64,000 nt of DNA. Source: Legionella worsleiensis. Lineage in GTDB: Bacteria; Pseudomonadota; Gammaproteobacteria; Legionellales; Legionellaceae. Position 1 is the first letter of the stretch. Each line of letters begins with the position of its first letter. Positions 1 to 9,140 of this stretch are shown here, one piece after another. The position numbers were made by a program, and so were the translations under genes. Below the pieces are notes generated by a model. The model made no database searches. It was not told the DNA's origin and saw only the letters and a program-made list of their open reading frames with translations. The DNA lies in assembly GCF_001467535.1 (NCBI RefSeq), contig NZ_LNZC01000020.1:51140-115139 (forward strand), read 5' to 3'.

Positions 1-1
1 A

Positions 2-352
2 GATTATTTAGGGGCATTGGATTTGCAGCGTGTTGCGGAATACGAAGCGCAATTGTTGCGTTATGCCACAACTGCTGTTGAATCAGTAAAAGGATTTAAC
101 ATCATAGGCACTAGCGAACACAAAGTTCCGGTGATTTCATTTGTCCACGGCAGCATTCATGCCCATGATATAGGCACCATACTGGATAGTGAAGGCATAG
201 CCATTCGTAGTGGGCACCACTGTGCCATGCCGTTAATGGATTTTTTTGGAGTTGCAGCGACTTCAAGGATTTCCTTATCTTTTTATAATACGCAGCAGGA
301 AATTGACCGATGCGTTGAGGCGCTGCAAAAAGTGAAAGAGGTATTTGCATGA
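2..352 (+). CDS. sufS: Cysteine desulfurase SufS, C-terminal part (cut by window edge)
   Basis: About 116 C-terminal residues of a class V, PLP-dependent cysteine desulfurase; the 5' end lies outside the window. The enzyme takes sulfur from L-cysteine as an enzyme persulfide for Fe-S cluster assembly in the cytosol. The motif SGHHCAMPLM carries the catalytic cysteine in the SufS-type loop (RxGHHCA in most members). The final residues form the usual small C-terminal domain ending in a helix. Its stop overlaps the sufU start (ATGA), so the two are translationally coupled, as in sufBCDSU-type operons. Identity is firm; only the partial length limits it. Confidence 0.95.
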   Translation, partial: DYLGALDLQRVAEYEAQLLRYATTAVESVKGFNIIGTSEHKVPVISFVHGSIHAHDIGTILDSEGIAIRSGHHCAMPLMDFFGVAATSRISLSFYNTQQEIDRCVEALQKVKEVFA

Positions 353-798
353 GTATGGATTTGCGCGAGCTTTATCAGGAAATCATCATCGATCATAATC
401 GTAACCCACGCAATCATCATGCTATGGCTGAAGCTACAGCTCAGGCTAATGGCTTTAATCCTTTGTGTGGTGATAAGTTAACGGTATACGCCAAAATTGT
501 TGATCAGGTCATAACTGATTTAAGCTTTGTCGGGTGCGGTTGTGCGATTTCACAAGCCTCCGCCTCTTTGATGACTGATTCATTAAAGGGTAAAACCGTA
601 AACGAAGCTCATGATTTGTTCCATCGTTTTCATAACATGCTTACTCTGGATGAAGCAGAGCAATTCAGCGCTACGGATAAATTAACGGTGCTTGCCGGTG
701 TCAAGGCATTTCCTGCCCGGGTTAAGTGCGCTACTTTAGCCTGGCATACTTTAGAAGCAGCGCTAAATAAAGACACCAGTATTGTAAAAACTGAATAA
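349..798 (+). CDS. sufU: SufU-type Fe-S assembly protein
   Basis: A 149-residue SufU/IscU-fold protein. SufU accepts persulfide sulfur from SufS through a zinc site. Visible ligands are Cys and Asp in NPLCGDKL (about residues 40-43), a Cys in VGCGCAISQASAS (about 65) and a Cys in RVKCATLAW (about 125). The stretch between the second and third cysteines is longer than in IscU, which is the SufU hallmark. The ATG overlaps the sufS stop by four bases; a second ATG two codons downstream is possible. The gene sits between sufS and a MIP18-family gene, the standard order of suf operons. Confidence 0.93.
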   Translation: MSMDLRELYQEIIIDHNRNPRNHHAMAEATAQANGFNPLCGDKLTVYAKIVDQVITDLSFVGCGCAISQASASLMTDSLKGKTVNEAHDLFHRFHNMLTLDEAEQFSATDKLTVLAGVKAFPARVKCATLAWHTLEAALNKDTSIVKTE

Positions 799-862
799 TC
801 GGTTTCGGGTGGACTATTGGGGTTGCGTTTATTCCATAAAGGAAAGCAGATAGGGGTTGGGC

Positions 863-1198
863 ATGTTTGGCTTTAAGAAAAAACAGGATAATGAAGCAAT
901 TAAAGAATTAGTTATTCTGGCATTAAAAGGTGTTTTTGATCCTGAAATTCCAGTCAATATTTATGACTTGGGATTGATTTACGATGTAGCCATCAATGAT
1001 GAAGGTCATGTCGATGTTAAAATGACGCTGACCACTCCAGGTTGTCCTGTTGCACAAACTTTTCCGGGTACGGTTGAGCAGGCTGTAAATCAGGTTGAAG
1101 GGGTGAGTGATTGTACTGTTGAGTTGGTTTGGGAACCACCCTGGTCTCAGGAGCGCATGACCGAAGCGGCACGATTGGAGTTGGGGATTTTTTATTAA
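863..1198 (+). CDS. sufT: MIP18/DUF59-family Fe-S maturation protein (SufT-like)
   Basis: A 111-residue DUF59 (MIP18/PaaD-like) protein. Members linked to suf operons (SufT) help mature Fe-S proteins. The fold is recognised from DPEIPVNIYDLGLIYDV and from TLTTPGCPVAQ, which holds the conserved cysteine. The ATG at 863 is preceded by AGGGG six bases upstream; a TTG two codons earlier is less likely. The stop overlaps the start of epmA by one base (TAATG). PaaD of phenylacetate degradation is related, but no paa genes are nearby, so a Suf role is preferred. Confidence 0.85.
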   Translation: MFGFKKKQDNEAIKELVILALKGVFDPEIPVNIYDLGLIYDVAINDEGHVDVKMTLTTPGCPVAQTFPGTVEQAVNQVEGVSDCTVELVWEPPWSQERMTEAARLELGIFY

Positions 1199-2154
1199 TG
1201 ACAGCAGAGTCTTTATGGCGGCCCTCAGCATCTATTGACGTGTTGCGCCAACGAGCGGCTTTTTTAGCTAAAATACGCCAGTTTTTTGTGGGCAGACACT
1301 ATCTGGAAGTGGAAACACCAATCATGGCGCAATTTGGTGTTACTGATGCCTACCTCTCAAACATTAAAGCAACTTTTAGGGGAGAAACTTATTGTTTGCA
1401 AACTTCCCCTGAATACCACATGAAGCGTTTGTTGGCGGCTGGCAGTGGGCCTATTTTCCAGTTGGCACGAGTTTTTCGCGATGATGAATTGGGGCGCTGG
1501 CATAATCCTGAATTTACTTTATTGGAATGGTATCAGTTGGGTATTGATCATCATGCCTTAATGGCGGAAATGGATTTGCTGCTGCAACATGTGCTTAAGA
1601 CCAAGCCAATGATCAAAAAAACCTATCAAGAAGCATTTTTAGACAGTTGTGGACTGGATCCGTTTAATGCATCAATAGAACACTTTAAAAATATATTGGT
1701 ACAAAACCAACTGGATTCGGTTTTGTCTCCTCAAGAGCAAGATAGAGATCAGTATTTATTTTTGTTGATGAGTCATGTTGTTGAGCCTTTTCTGGCGCAA
1801 GAACACGCTCCTGTCGCAGTTTATGACTTTCCCACATCCCAAGCGGCGCTGGCTAAAATTAACAACGGTGTTGCCGAGCGTTTTGAGGTGTATTATCAGG
1901 GTGTGGAATTGGCTAATGGTTTTCATGAACTGACAGACGTTGATGCCCAGGCAAAGCGATTTGCCCAGGATCTCGAATTGAGAGCGCTTCACGGTTTACC
2001 GGAGGTTCAAGCCGATGAGTTCTTATTACAGGCTTTGGCGCATGGTTTGCCTCCATGCAGCGGCGTTGCTTTGGGTGTAGACCGATTGTTTGCCTTGGCA
2101 CTAGGACAGCCCAGAATAACAGACATTCTGTCTTTTGATTTTTCAAGAGCCTGA
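1198..2154 (+). CDS. epmA: EF-P lysine lysyltransferase EpmA (GenX/PoxA)
   Basis: A 318-residue class II lysyl-tRNA-synthetase paralogue lacking the anticodon-binding domain. EpmA attaches beta-lysine to a conserved lysine of elongation factor P. Class II motifs are visible: the motif 1 region around VETPIMAQFGV, motif 2 with FQLARVFRDDELGRWHNPEF and LLEWYQ, and motif 3 with GVALGVDRL near the C-terminus. Length fits the family (about 325). The start is the ATG that overlaps the previous stop; an in-frame upstream extension inside the sufT gene is an artefact. Coupling to suf genes is positional, and no functional link is implied. Confidence 0.93.
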   Translation: MTAESLWRPSASIDVLRQRAAFLAKIRQFFVGRHYLEVETPIMAQFGVTDAYLSNIKATFRGETYCLQTSPEYHMKRLLAAGSGPIFQLARVFRDDELGRWHNPEFTLLEWYQLGIDHHALMAEMDLLLQHVLKTKPMIKKTYQEAFLDSCGLDPFNASIEHFKNILVQNQLDSVLSPQEQDRDQYLFLLMSHVVEPFLAQEHAPVAVYDFPTSQAALAKINNGVAERFEVYYQGVELANGFHELTDVDAQAKRFAQDLELRALHGLPEVQADEFLLQALAHGLPPCSGVALGVDRLFALALGQPRITDILSFDFSRA

Positions 2155-2278
2155 GCTGTTTTGCTGAAAAAGTCACAATAAACTGACTTTACGCATGCAC
2201 CCCTATGCATTTGTATTTTACCGGGGTATACAAATCCCGGTTGCGAACAGCTAAGCCTTTTTTTTAAAAATAACTCCC

Positions 2279-2302
2279 CATCCTGAGCGCAGCGAGGGAT
2301 CT
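2279..2302. repeat. Short dispersed-repeat-like motif in intergenic region
   Basis: The stretch beginning CATCCTGAGCGCAGCGA and ending GGGATCT lies in the 205-bp gap between epmA and rlpA, which hold convergent genes. Similar CATCCTGAGCG...GGATCT strings are common dispersed elements in many bacterial genomes. Only one copy is visible here, so assignment to a repeat family is a recollection and not shown by the window. No clear rho-independent terminator was seen in the gap. Confidence 0.35.
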
Positions 2303-2359
2303 CCCTGTAGTGGTACACTCTCTAACATATTGGAATTTAAAGTGTATTCCCTGTCGGGA

Positions 2360-2794
2360 TTAAACCACTTCAATTTCAACAGGCGCAAGTCCTTTGATAC
2401 CGAGTTTTTGCGCTGCACCATAGGATAAATCGATTATCCGGTTTGATACAAAGGGTCCTCTGTCGTTAATTCTAACCACAATAGATTTACCATTATTCAG
2501 ATTTTTTACCCGTACTCGGGTTGAAATGGGTAAGGTAGGATGTGCCGCCGTCATGGCGTATTTGTTGAACCGTTCTCCATTGGCTGTTTTTTTGTGTTTG
2601 GGATTTGTTCCATACCAGGACGCCGTTCCCTTCGCTTTGTAATTTTTGGCAGACTTCATCACATGATATGTTTTCCCTTTGATTTTATAATGGTAGGATT
2701 CATTGGTTTGCTGATGCGTACAGGCTGCCAGCAGCATAGGGAATAACATGGCAATAAGGCGTTTGGTCATCATCGATAGTGTGTAATTATTCAT
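2360..2794 (-). CDS. rlpA: RlpA-like septal lytic transglycosylase lipoprotein
   Basis: A 144-residue protein with a lipoprotein signal (hydrophobic stretch ending LLAAC at residue 25) followed by a double-psi beta-barrel RlpA domain. Diagnostic motifs are GTASWYGTNPKHKKTANGE, AAHPTLP, VRVKNLNNGKS and RINDRGPF. RlpA cleaves naked glycan strands of peptidoglycan in the cell envelope. There is no SPOR domain, so this is the short form of the family. Start could also be the ATG pair at residues 8-9. It is monocistronic and converges on epmA. Confidence 0.9.
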   Translation of the reverse strand: MNNYTLSMMTKRLIAMLFPMLLAACTHQQTNESYHYKIKGKTYHVMKSAKNYKAKGTASWYGTNPKHKKTANGERFNKYAMTAAHPTLPISTRVRVKNLNNGKSIVVRINDRGPFVSNRIIDLSYGAAQKLGIKGLAPVEIEVV

Positions 2795-2949
2795 AATATT
2801 ATATTCTCATTCCTCTATAGAGTTTCAGTTTTAGCGAAATGAGCCATTGTCAACGGCTTAATTCGAGGCTCGCTTTGTGCATTAAGTGGACGCAGCGCCG
2901 CCTTTTTTGCTAATAAAGATGCCAATAATAACACATTTTTATCATAAAT

Positions 2950-3855
2950 TCAGGCGGGGTAGAAAAACGTCGCTTCATGTTTGTTATAAAACAAATTTAA
3001 AACACGTCCGTTTGGGATTTCTTGAAATGGTCTGATCGACGCTAAATCGTTTTTACCTTGGAGCTTAATCGTAAAAATTAATTGTTTTGCTTTGCCGGAT
3101 TCTATCCATTTTTTTATGAGCGTATACGCTCGGTCAGGATAACACGCTACATCCGAAAGGACCCAATCATAGGGTTTATCCAAAGCATGAGGTTCCAGGG
3201 CAAAAGCGCTTTGTTGCAAGAAATGCACCCCGGGCAGCCTCGCTATTTTTTCATCCAGCTTAGCCTTATCAACGGCGGTTACGGTGGCACTGAGTGACTG
3301 CATGACGTAAGTCCAGCCACCTGGTGATGCCCCCAAATCCAACGCAGTATCTCCAGCTTTGGGATAGACTCCCAATAAAAACAACGCCTCCCATAATTTC
3401 AAATAGGCTCTATTTGGCGGATTGATTTTATCTTCTATAAAAAAACACGCCCCTTGTGGCCATTTTTTTAAGCGTTTGGCACTATAAACCAGAGTATTGT
3501 GATCCAGGAGACAAAAAACACCAAGTTCTGGCAATTCTATCTCGGGTCCAAAATGACGATCAAGTAAGGGGTATTTACGCAACTGGCTTTCAATCAGCCG
3601 GGATCTTCTGATGTGGCTTACCGGATGCAGATACCAGAATTTACCGGCTTGGCGCAGAATGTTAACTGCTTCAGAAATAGACTGAAATGTAATACGCACT
3701 GGCTCAAGCCAGATATCCTGAGCAAAGCAAACATTGGTTTTTTTGAGAGGAGAAAAGACCAAATCACCGACCAATTGGGTTTTAACGCCCAATTCTTCGC
3801 AAAGCGCAGTACGAAATTCAGGTTTGGTGACATAAACAGCAGCGAGATTATTCAT
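2950..3855 (-). CDS. RlmM-like 23S rRNA 2'-O-methyltransferase
   Basis: A 301-residue FtsJ/RrmJ-fold SAM-dependent methyltransferase. The SAM site is DLGASPGGWTYVMQ, followed by AVDKAKLD; the catalytic Asp lies in DWVLSDVACYP and the final Lys in IFTIKLQGK, matching the RrmJ K-D-K-E plan as in RlmM (YgdE), which methylates C2498 of 23S rRNA. The N-terminal 150 residues resemble the RlmM THUMP-like region only loosely, and the protein is shorter than E. coli RlmM (about 366). I am confident of the fold, less so of the exact rRNA target. Confidence 0.75.
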   Translation of the reverse strand: MNNLAAVYVTKPEFRTALCEELGVKTQLVGDLVFSPLKKTNVCFAQDIWLEPVRITFQSISEAVNILRQAGKFWYLHPVSHIRRSRLIESQLRKYPLLDRHFGPEIELPELGVFCLLDHNTLVYSAKRLKKWPQGACFFIEDKINPPNRAYLKLWEALFLLGVYPKAGDTALDLGASPGGWTYVMQSLSATVTAVDKAKLDEKIARLPGVHFLQQSAFALEPHALDKPYDWVLSDVACYPDRAYTLIKKWIESGKAKQLIFTIKLQGKNDLASIRPFQEIPNGRVLNLFYNKHEATFFYPA

Positions 3856-4016
3856 GGTTTTTGCAAGAATTTAAAACATGCAAAGTATACACTATGCGGA
3901 CAGGATTAAAAGCGCTCTAATGTTATTGCACCAACCGCCCGACCTAAGCTTACTTGCAAAATAATTTAACAACATTATAATGCGCATTATTTTAACGATT
4001 TGATGCAGAAAAGACA

Positions 4017-5819
4017 ATGATGACAGAAGCCGAGATAGAAGCCGAACTGAAACGCACTGGCTGGAATTTTATTGGTCAGGGAACATTCAGTCAGGTCTAC
4101 CTGTCGCAGAACGAATTGACCATTAATGGACAAACCTGTCACTGGGTAATAAAAAAACCACGGATAAGCTCCTCTCTTTCTGCGCCGGGGCGGGTGGTAA
4201 GAAAATGGAATGAAACCAATCGAGAGCGCCCGGCCTTTGTATCAAAACATGGCTGGATTGCGCCTTATATGGGAGATGTTGAGGCTACAGATGAGCAAAT
4301 AGCTGCTGCATTAATCGAGATATATCAGCGAACAGGTCACATTATTGCCGATGCCTGTTCCCCAAAAAACTTCCTGTATCATAACGGTGCTGTTTATTGT
4401 GTTGATTTTGATAATGCATTTAACAGACTCTCAATAGAGTCCAGGAAAATTTCGTTTTTTACGAATCATCATTACACGCTATATTTCAAGGGGGTGGAGA
4501 AGCAGGGATTTCCCATATCCATTGCGGTCATTAGAGCTTTGGGCTATCTGGAAATGCAGTATTCTTCGGAAACCATCCGCACCCAAATGATTGAAAAGGG
4601 TTTTTTAACCCTACGAATTCTCCAAATCATTGCCAACTATCACCAGTGCAGATCGGTAGTGCCTGAGCTAATCTCGCACCTCCCTGTTTTGGCTCGTATT
4701 GAACAGCTTGATCCGGGTAATCGTATTCCAAACCGATTGATAGACCCTTCTTTTGTTACGAACATAGCTGATGGTATAACTGACGATACAACGCTCGAGT
4801 TATTGGAAGAGTGGCTTATCACATACATGATGGTTGCTCCCCAATTAAAGAACCGGGCAAATTTACCTCCCTTACTCGATTTATACGGCTGCTCCAACGA
4901 AGAGCGCCCCTTGTGGCTTGTTAAAAACGAAGATGTGTATGCTATCCGGCTTCTGTTCAAATACGACAGAAGCGGCATTCCTCAACACTTCTGTGGTATC
5001 ACCTTGTTACACCATGCAGCAGCATTGGGAAAATGCGCCAGTTTACGGGAGTTAATTGATTTAGGCGTAGATCTCTACGCCAGAACAGCATTTCTTAATC
5101 GGCCAGAAGAGGAACAAGAGTCTGCCCTTGAATTTGCGATCAAGTCAGGGCATGGGCAGGCTGCGAAAATGCTGATAGATGCGGGATATCAATCTGAAGA
5201 GCGTACACACGAGTTGCTGGAAATGAGTAAAAGAAATCCACAGAATGGACTCACACTTTTTATCTTGACGGCACAGGAAAATATGCCTGAGTTGTTGGAA
5301 CGCTTGCTTCAGGTAAACCCCGACTTCATTAATAAAACCGATGCGTCTGGCTGTACGGCTTTAATCCATGCCGTAATGAGAGGACACTTGAATATTGTAC
5401 ACTATCTGGTTGGACAAAATGCCTGCACTACCGTAAAGACCGCATTTTCGTCATCCGAAAAAGGGCATGACTTTCTGAATGAATTTACATTAGCTGACTG
5501 GGCGCTTTATTATGGCCATCAACATGTCTTTGAGTTGTTCTCTTTTATGCGTTCGATCATCATCGAAAATGATTACATTAAACCAGCGAATTTGGATGAT
5601 GCGTTTTTAAGAAGCGACCTGGCAAAAATCCAATGGCTAATTCCTCAGGGCTCACCACTGTTGAAAAAAATAATTAATGCAATGGGTACCCCCCTGCATC
5701 TGGCCATAATGCACAAACAGGAGGCCATCGCCTGTTATCTGGTTAAAGCCGGTTCAGATCTTGCAATCAACTCAACTCAACTCACAGAGCAACTCCTCCA
5801 AACCAGAATGCCTGGCTGA
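4017..5819 (+). CDS. Kinase-like/ankyrin-repeat Dot/Icm effector candidate, 5' part (frame-broken)
   Basis: The first 600 residues of what was probably a 772-residue protein. Residues 20-27 (GQGTFSQV) resemble a glycine-rich loop, VIKK at 44-47 offers the ATP lysine, HIIADACSPKNF (108-119) resembles a catalytic loop, and VDFDNA (129-134) a metal-binding DFG equivalent. Ankyrin repeats follow from about residue 325: LLHHAAALGK, SALEFAIKSGHG, ALIHAVMRGHLN and PLHLAIMHKQE. The reading frame leaves the ankyrin pattern at a TCAAC repeat (5767-5784) and stops at 5817-5819; the continuation is in another frame. The gene stands alone with an ATG start. The architecture fits Legionella effectors, but no named homologue is claimed. 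Confidence 0.8.
   Translation: MMTEAEIEAELKRTGWNFIGQGTFSQVYLSQNELTINGQTCHWVIKKPRISSSLSAPGRVVRKWNETNRERPAFVSKHGWIAPYMGDVEATDEQIAAALIEIYQRTGHIIADACSPKNFLYHNGAVYCVDFDNAFNRLSIESRKISFFTNHHYTLYFKGVEKQGFPISIAVIRALGYLEMQYSSETIRTQMIEKGFLTLRILQIIANYHQCRSVVPELISHLPVLARIEQLDPGNRIPNRLIDPSFVTNIADGITDDTTLELLEEWLITYMMVAPQLKNRANLPPLLDLYGCSNEERPLWLVKNEDVYAIRLLFKYDRSGIPQHFCGITLLHHAAALGKCASLRELIDLGVDLYARTAFLNRPEEEQESALEFAIKSGHGQAAKMLIDAGYQSEERTHELLEMSKRNPQNGLTLFILTAQENMPELLERLLQVNPDFINKTDASGCTALIHAVMRGHLNIVHYLVGQNACTTVKTAFSSSEKGHDFLNEFTLADWALYYGHQHVFELFSFMRSIIIENDYIKPANLDDAFLRSDLAKIQWLIPQGSPLLKKIINAMGTPLHLAIMHKQEAIACYLVKAGSDLAINSTQLTEQLLQTRMPG
5767..5784 (+). repeat. TCAAC pentanucleotide microsatellite at a frame break
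   Basis: Three perfect TCAAC units plus TCA (18 bases) lie exactly where the ankyrin reading passes from one frame to another. Removing a single 5-bp unit would join the upstream frame (4017-) to the downstream frame (-6340) without a stop, giving 772 residues. Unit gain or loss by slipped-strand mispairing is the simplest explanation. Confidence 0.85.
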
Positions 5820-5821
5820 CG

Positions 5822-6340
5822 GCTCTGCACCATGACGCTAAAGATGTGATACGCACCTGTCTGGAGCACGCTAATGATTCGTTGATAAAACTCGACCCTA
5901 CTGGAGCGATCATGCAAGCAGCAAGACTTGGTTTACTGGAATCCGTTAAACTTATTATTGCCTCTAAGCCCCAGCTGATTAACTGGACTGACCAGCAAAA
6001 CCGCACCCCGCTGTCCTGTGCAATTATCAATGGGCATATTAATATTGTTCGATTCCTGATCGAAAGCGGTGCCCAACTGGATGTTTGCCTTAGAATTTTT
6101 GATGATGCGTATATTCCCGAAACACCGTTTAATAACTGTTCGCCCCTCGATTTGGCACGCAGATTAGGCAATCCCGACATGATAGCGTTATTGGAGAATG
6201 CAAAAGCCCAACCGGCAAAGACTGCGAGTGACCGTGTCTCGCCTCTGCATTTTTTTGCTGGTTCGTCGTCGGCATCGAGCAGCTCACAAGAGCACTCTTC
6301 TTTGAGACAGGATTCATCGAGTTCATGGACAGATTGGTAG
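5822..6340 (+). pseudogene. 3' part of the ankyrin effector gene, out of frame
   Basis: This frame continues the ankyrin repeats of the preceding gene: ALHHDAKDVIRTCLEHA, IMQAARLGLLESVKLII, TPLSCAIINGHINIVRFL and SPLDLARRLGNPDMIALLENA. It ends in a Ser-rich tail (GSSSASSSSQEHSSLRQ, then a run of Ser before WTDW), the kind of polar, Ser/Glu-containing C-terminus common in Dot/Icm substrates. No convincing ribosome-binding site starts it independently; the GTG at 5846 is only the first possible start codon. In the sequenced state the putative secretion signal is therefore separated from the kinase-like domain. Confidence 0.8.
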
Positions 6341-6345
6341 CCGCA

Positions 6346-6588
6346 CTATGAATATTCTTGGGGGAGTTTCTTTAAGGGTCTGTATTGTTCGCTAATTCTT
6401 CGTTTAACCGCAGCTTTTCTTGGGGGCAGCAAACAGGAAAGTGCTACAGAGGTTAAATAAGGCAATCCTATTAAAACGAGTATGTGTTTTAGTGTTCCAG
6501 AAACGATAGCATCCATGAAACTGGATAGAATCAGCAGGTATTGAACCATACGGTTTTTGATGAAATCAGGGATCAACAGTTGGGTCAT
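6346..6588 (-). CDS. Small hypothetical membrane protein
   Basis: An 80-residue open frame with a hydrophobic central segment (roughly residues 14-54, including ILVLIGLPYLTSVALSCLL) and a basic C-terminus (PPRKAAVKRRISEQY). It suggests one or two membrane helices. GGA lies about nine bases before the ATG, a weak ribosome-binding site. It is convergent with the ankyrin gene and on the same strand as radC. No family recognised; it may be real or a chance frame. Confidence 0.45.
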   Translation of the reverse strand: MTQLLIPDFIKNRMVQYLLILSSFMDAIVSGTLKHILVLIGLPYLTSVALSCLLPPRKAAVKRRISEQYRPLKKLPQEYS

Positions 6589-6694
6589 TTTTTTTATCCA
6601 TTATGCGCTGGTTTTGCCTCGAGCTCCTGAATTTTACCCTTTAATATTCTGGTGAATTCAGGCGGGTAGGGGCTGTTATCTATTGGCTTTGGGG

Positions 6695-7378
6695 TTAATT
6701 ACAAATCCATTTACTCTCCGCAATGATGGAGTACACTTCATTGTCGCCTATGACTATATGGTCGAGTAAACGTGCATCGACTAACTCTAAGGCGTCACGA
6801 ATCCGTTCGGTTACAGCAAGATCCTGGTGGCTGGCATCAGAAACGCCTGAGGGATGATTGTGCGCCAGAATCAAGGCTGCGGCATTGAGTTGCAGAACCC
6901 GCTCTATTATGGGTCTTGGGTGTACCGAGGCTGCGTTAATGGTTCCTGAAAATAATTCTTCGTAGGCTATTATTCGGTGTTGATTATCCAGATAAAGTGC
7001 AGCGAAGGTTTCGTTTTTATAGTCACGCAATCTTTTTTTCAAATAGGCGTAGGTTTGCTTGCTGTTGGTAATCTGGGTTTCTTTTTGTAAGTGAATAAAG
7101 TCACTGCGGCGACAAATTTCTTTTACTGCTTGTAATTGCAGGTAACGAACCTCCCCAAGACCAGAGATTTGCTTGAAATTCTGCACCGAGGCGTTCAGTA
7201 TGGCTCGTAAATCGCCAAGATGTTTAATCAGATCATAGGCTAATTGCAGGCATGATTTTTTTCCGCTTCCTGAACTGATAAAAACAGCTAATAATTCCGT
7301 ATCAGAAAGGCTTTGCGCACCGTAGTTAAGTAATTTTTCACGCAGATCAAGCTGCGGTGTTGATTGGACAACCGTCAT
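6695..7378 (-). CDS. radC: RadC-family JAB/MPN protein
   Basis: A 227-residue RadC protein: an N-terminal helix-hairpin-helix region (REKLLNYGAQSLSDTELLAVFISSG, with QISGLGEVRY) and a C-terminal JAB1/MPN+ metalloprotease-like domain with the metal motif HNHPSGVSDASHQD and an upstream acidic residue in the EELFSGTINAASV region. Despite the name, a direct role in DNA repair is doubtful for the family. It is divergent from coaBC, the common arrangement (radC next to dfp) in many gamma-proteobacteria. Confidence 0.95.
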   Translation of the reverse strand: MTVVQSTPQLDLREKLLNYGAQSLSDTELLAVFISSGSGKKSCLQLAYDLIKHLGDLRAILNASVQNFKQISGLGEVRYLQLQAVKEICRRSDFIHLQKETQITNSKQTYAYLKKRLRDYKNETFAALYLDNQHRIIAYEELFSGTINAASVHPRPIIERVLQLNAAALILAHNHPSGVSDASHQDLAVTERIRDALELVDARLLDHIVIGDNEVYSIIAESKWICN

Positions 7379-7455
7379 TTTTGTATTCCTTTTTTATTCC
7401 TTTATTGCGAAGTTTGTGCTTTGATCGGGGGTATTCTTATAAAAAATGGTCAGTC

Positions 7456-8661
7456 ATGCAAGATTTTATTAATAAAAAAATTCTTCTTGGAGTTTGTGGC
7501 GGTATTGCTGCTTATAAATCAGCTTATCTGGTCAGAGAGTTAACTCGACTTGGCGCTGATGTCAAAGTGGTTATGACTCAGTCTGCCGCACAATTTGTAA
7601 CCCCTTTATTAATGCAAGCTTTATCAGCGAACGAAGTGCGAACCGATTTATTTGACAGGCAATCAGAACATGCCATGGGACACATTGAATTAGCACGATG
7701 GGCGGATTATTTCCTGATTGCTCCAGCCTCAGCGAACTGTCTTGCAAAAATGGCTCAGGGTCTAGCAGATGATTTATTGTCTACTTTGTATTTGGTTGCA
7801 GAGACCCCGGTACTTGTTTGTCCGGCTATGAATCGCAGTATGTGGGCACACCCTGCAACCCAGGCAAATTACGCCCTGCTCAAACAACGTGGTGTCATTT
7901 TTGTTGGACCAGAAGAGGGAACTCAGGCCTGCGGTGAGCACGGGTTAGGTCGAGTTAGTGAAGCAGAACAGATAATCAGCGCATTACGATTACATGAGGT
8001 GCATCAGCTTTTGTCAGATAAACAGCTCTTGATCACCGCAGGCCCTACACGTGAAGCATTGGATCCGGTTCGTTATTTAAGTAATTACAGTTCTGGCAAA
8101 ATGGGCTTTGCACTGGCAGAGGCTGCAGCCATGGCCGGAGCTCGGGTTACAATAATCAGCGGGCCTAGTACTTTATCTGTTTCGGCAGGAATAGAACTGG
8201 TTCGAGTGGAGTCTGCACAATCCATGCATGATGAAGTGATGCAGCGTTTACACCCAGGGATTGTATTTGTTGGTGCAGCTGCAGTTGCTGACTATAAAAT
8301 AGCAACTCCGGCAGTTGAGAAAATGAAAAAAAATAAACAGGAAGAGCTCACGCTGCATCTTATCAGAAATGTCGATATTCTGAGCACCGTTGCTGCCAGC
8401 GGCAAGGCCGCTTATGTTGTCGGATTTGCTGCTGAAACGAATGATGTAGTGCACTATGCTCGAGAAAAATTAATACAAAAAAATCTCGATATGATCATCG
8501 CCAATCAGGTAGGAAAAGGCATGGGCTTCGAGACAGATGACAATCAAGTGAGTGTGATCACAAAAAACAACCAAATAGATCTCCCCATGTGCAACAAAAC
8601 ACGACTCGCCGGACAAATTATTGCAATCCTTGCTGCAACTCTGCAAAATGGCGCTCATTAA
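7456..8661 (+). CDS. coaBC: Bifunctional phosphopantothenoylcysteine decarboxylase/synthetase CoaBC (Dfp)
   Basis: A 401-residue fusion catalysing two steps of coenzyme A synthesis: CoaB ligates cysteine to phosphopantothenate with CTP, and CoaC decarboxylates the product using FMN. The N-terminal flavodoxin-like part shows [11 protein letters not shown], the catalytic His in [31 protein letters not shown] and the Cys in [10 protein letters not shown]. The CoaB half starts near [20 protein letters not shown] and contains [13 protein letters not shown] and VGFAAETND. The ATG at 7456 was chosen because it opens just before the flavin domain. It is followed closely by dut, the conserved dfp-dut pair. 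Confidence 0.96.
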   Translation: MQDFINKKILLGVCGGIAAYKSAYLVRELTRLGADVKVVMTQSAAQFVTPLLMQALSANEVRTDLFDRQSEHAMGHIELARWADYFLIAPASANCLAKMAQGLADDLLSTLYLVAETPVLVCPAMNRSMWAHPATQANYALLKQRGVIFVGPEEGTQACGEHGLGRVSEAEQIISALRLHEVHQLLSDKQLLITAGPTREALDPVRYLSNYSSGKMGFALAEAAAMAGARVTIISGPSTLSVSAGIELVRVESAQSMHDEVMQRLHPGIVFVGAAAVADYKIATPAVEKMKKNKQEELTLHLIRNVDILSTVAASGKAAYVVGFAAETNDVVHYAREKLIQKNLDMIIANQVGKGMGFETDDNQVSVITKNNQIDLPMCNKTRLAGQIIAILAATLQNGAH

Positions 8662-8675
8662 ACTTATTGGATTTT

Positions 8676-9137
8676 ATGATGCAGCAGGTAATACAATTAA
8701 AAATTCTTGATTCACGAATAGGCGATACCATTCCCTTACCTACTTACGCTACTGGCGGTTCTGCTGGTTTGGATATGAGGGTATGTATTTCTGAACCCAT
8801 TCAAATTGCTCCGCAAGAAACGGTACTATTACCCACAGGATTGTCCATATACATTGCAGATCCCAATTTGGCAGCCGTCTTGTTACCTCGTTCAGGATTG
8901 GGACATAAAAATGGCATTGTTTTAGGCAATCTTGTTGGATTGATTGATTCAGATTATCAAGGGGAATTAAAAATTTCCTGCTGGAACCGAAGTCAGGATT
9001 CTTTTACCGTTCACCCCGGTGAGCGGATTGCTCAACTGGTTTTTGTCCCTGTGGTGCAGGCTGCCTTTGAGGTAGTGGATTCATTCACCGAGAGCAGTCG
9101 TGGTGAAGGCGGTTTTGGCAGTTCTGGGAGACATTAG
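8676..9137 (+). CDS. dut: dUTP pyrophosphatase
   Basis: A 152-153-residue trimeric dUTPase that hydrolyses dUTP to dUMP. All five motifs are visible: [45 protein letters not shown] and the C-terminal P-loop-like GEGGFGSSG. Two adjacent ATGs (8676, 8679) are possible starts. The gene follows coaBC by 14 bases and precedes algC by three, so the three probably form one transcript. Confidence 0.96.
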   Translation: MMQQVIQLKILDSRIGDTIPLPTYATGGSAGLDMRVCISEPIQIAPQETVLLPTGLSIYIADPNLAAVLLPRSGLGHKNGIVLGNLVGLIDSDYQGELKISCWNRSQDSFTVHPGERIAQLVFVPVVQAAFEVVDSFTESSRGEGGFGSSGRH

Positions 9138-9140
9138 ACT

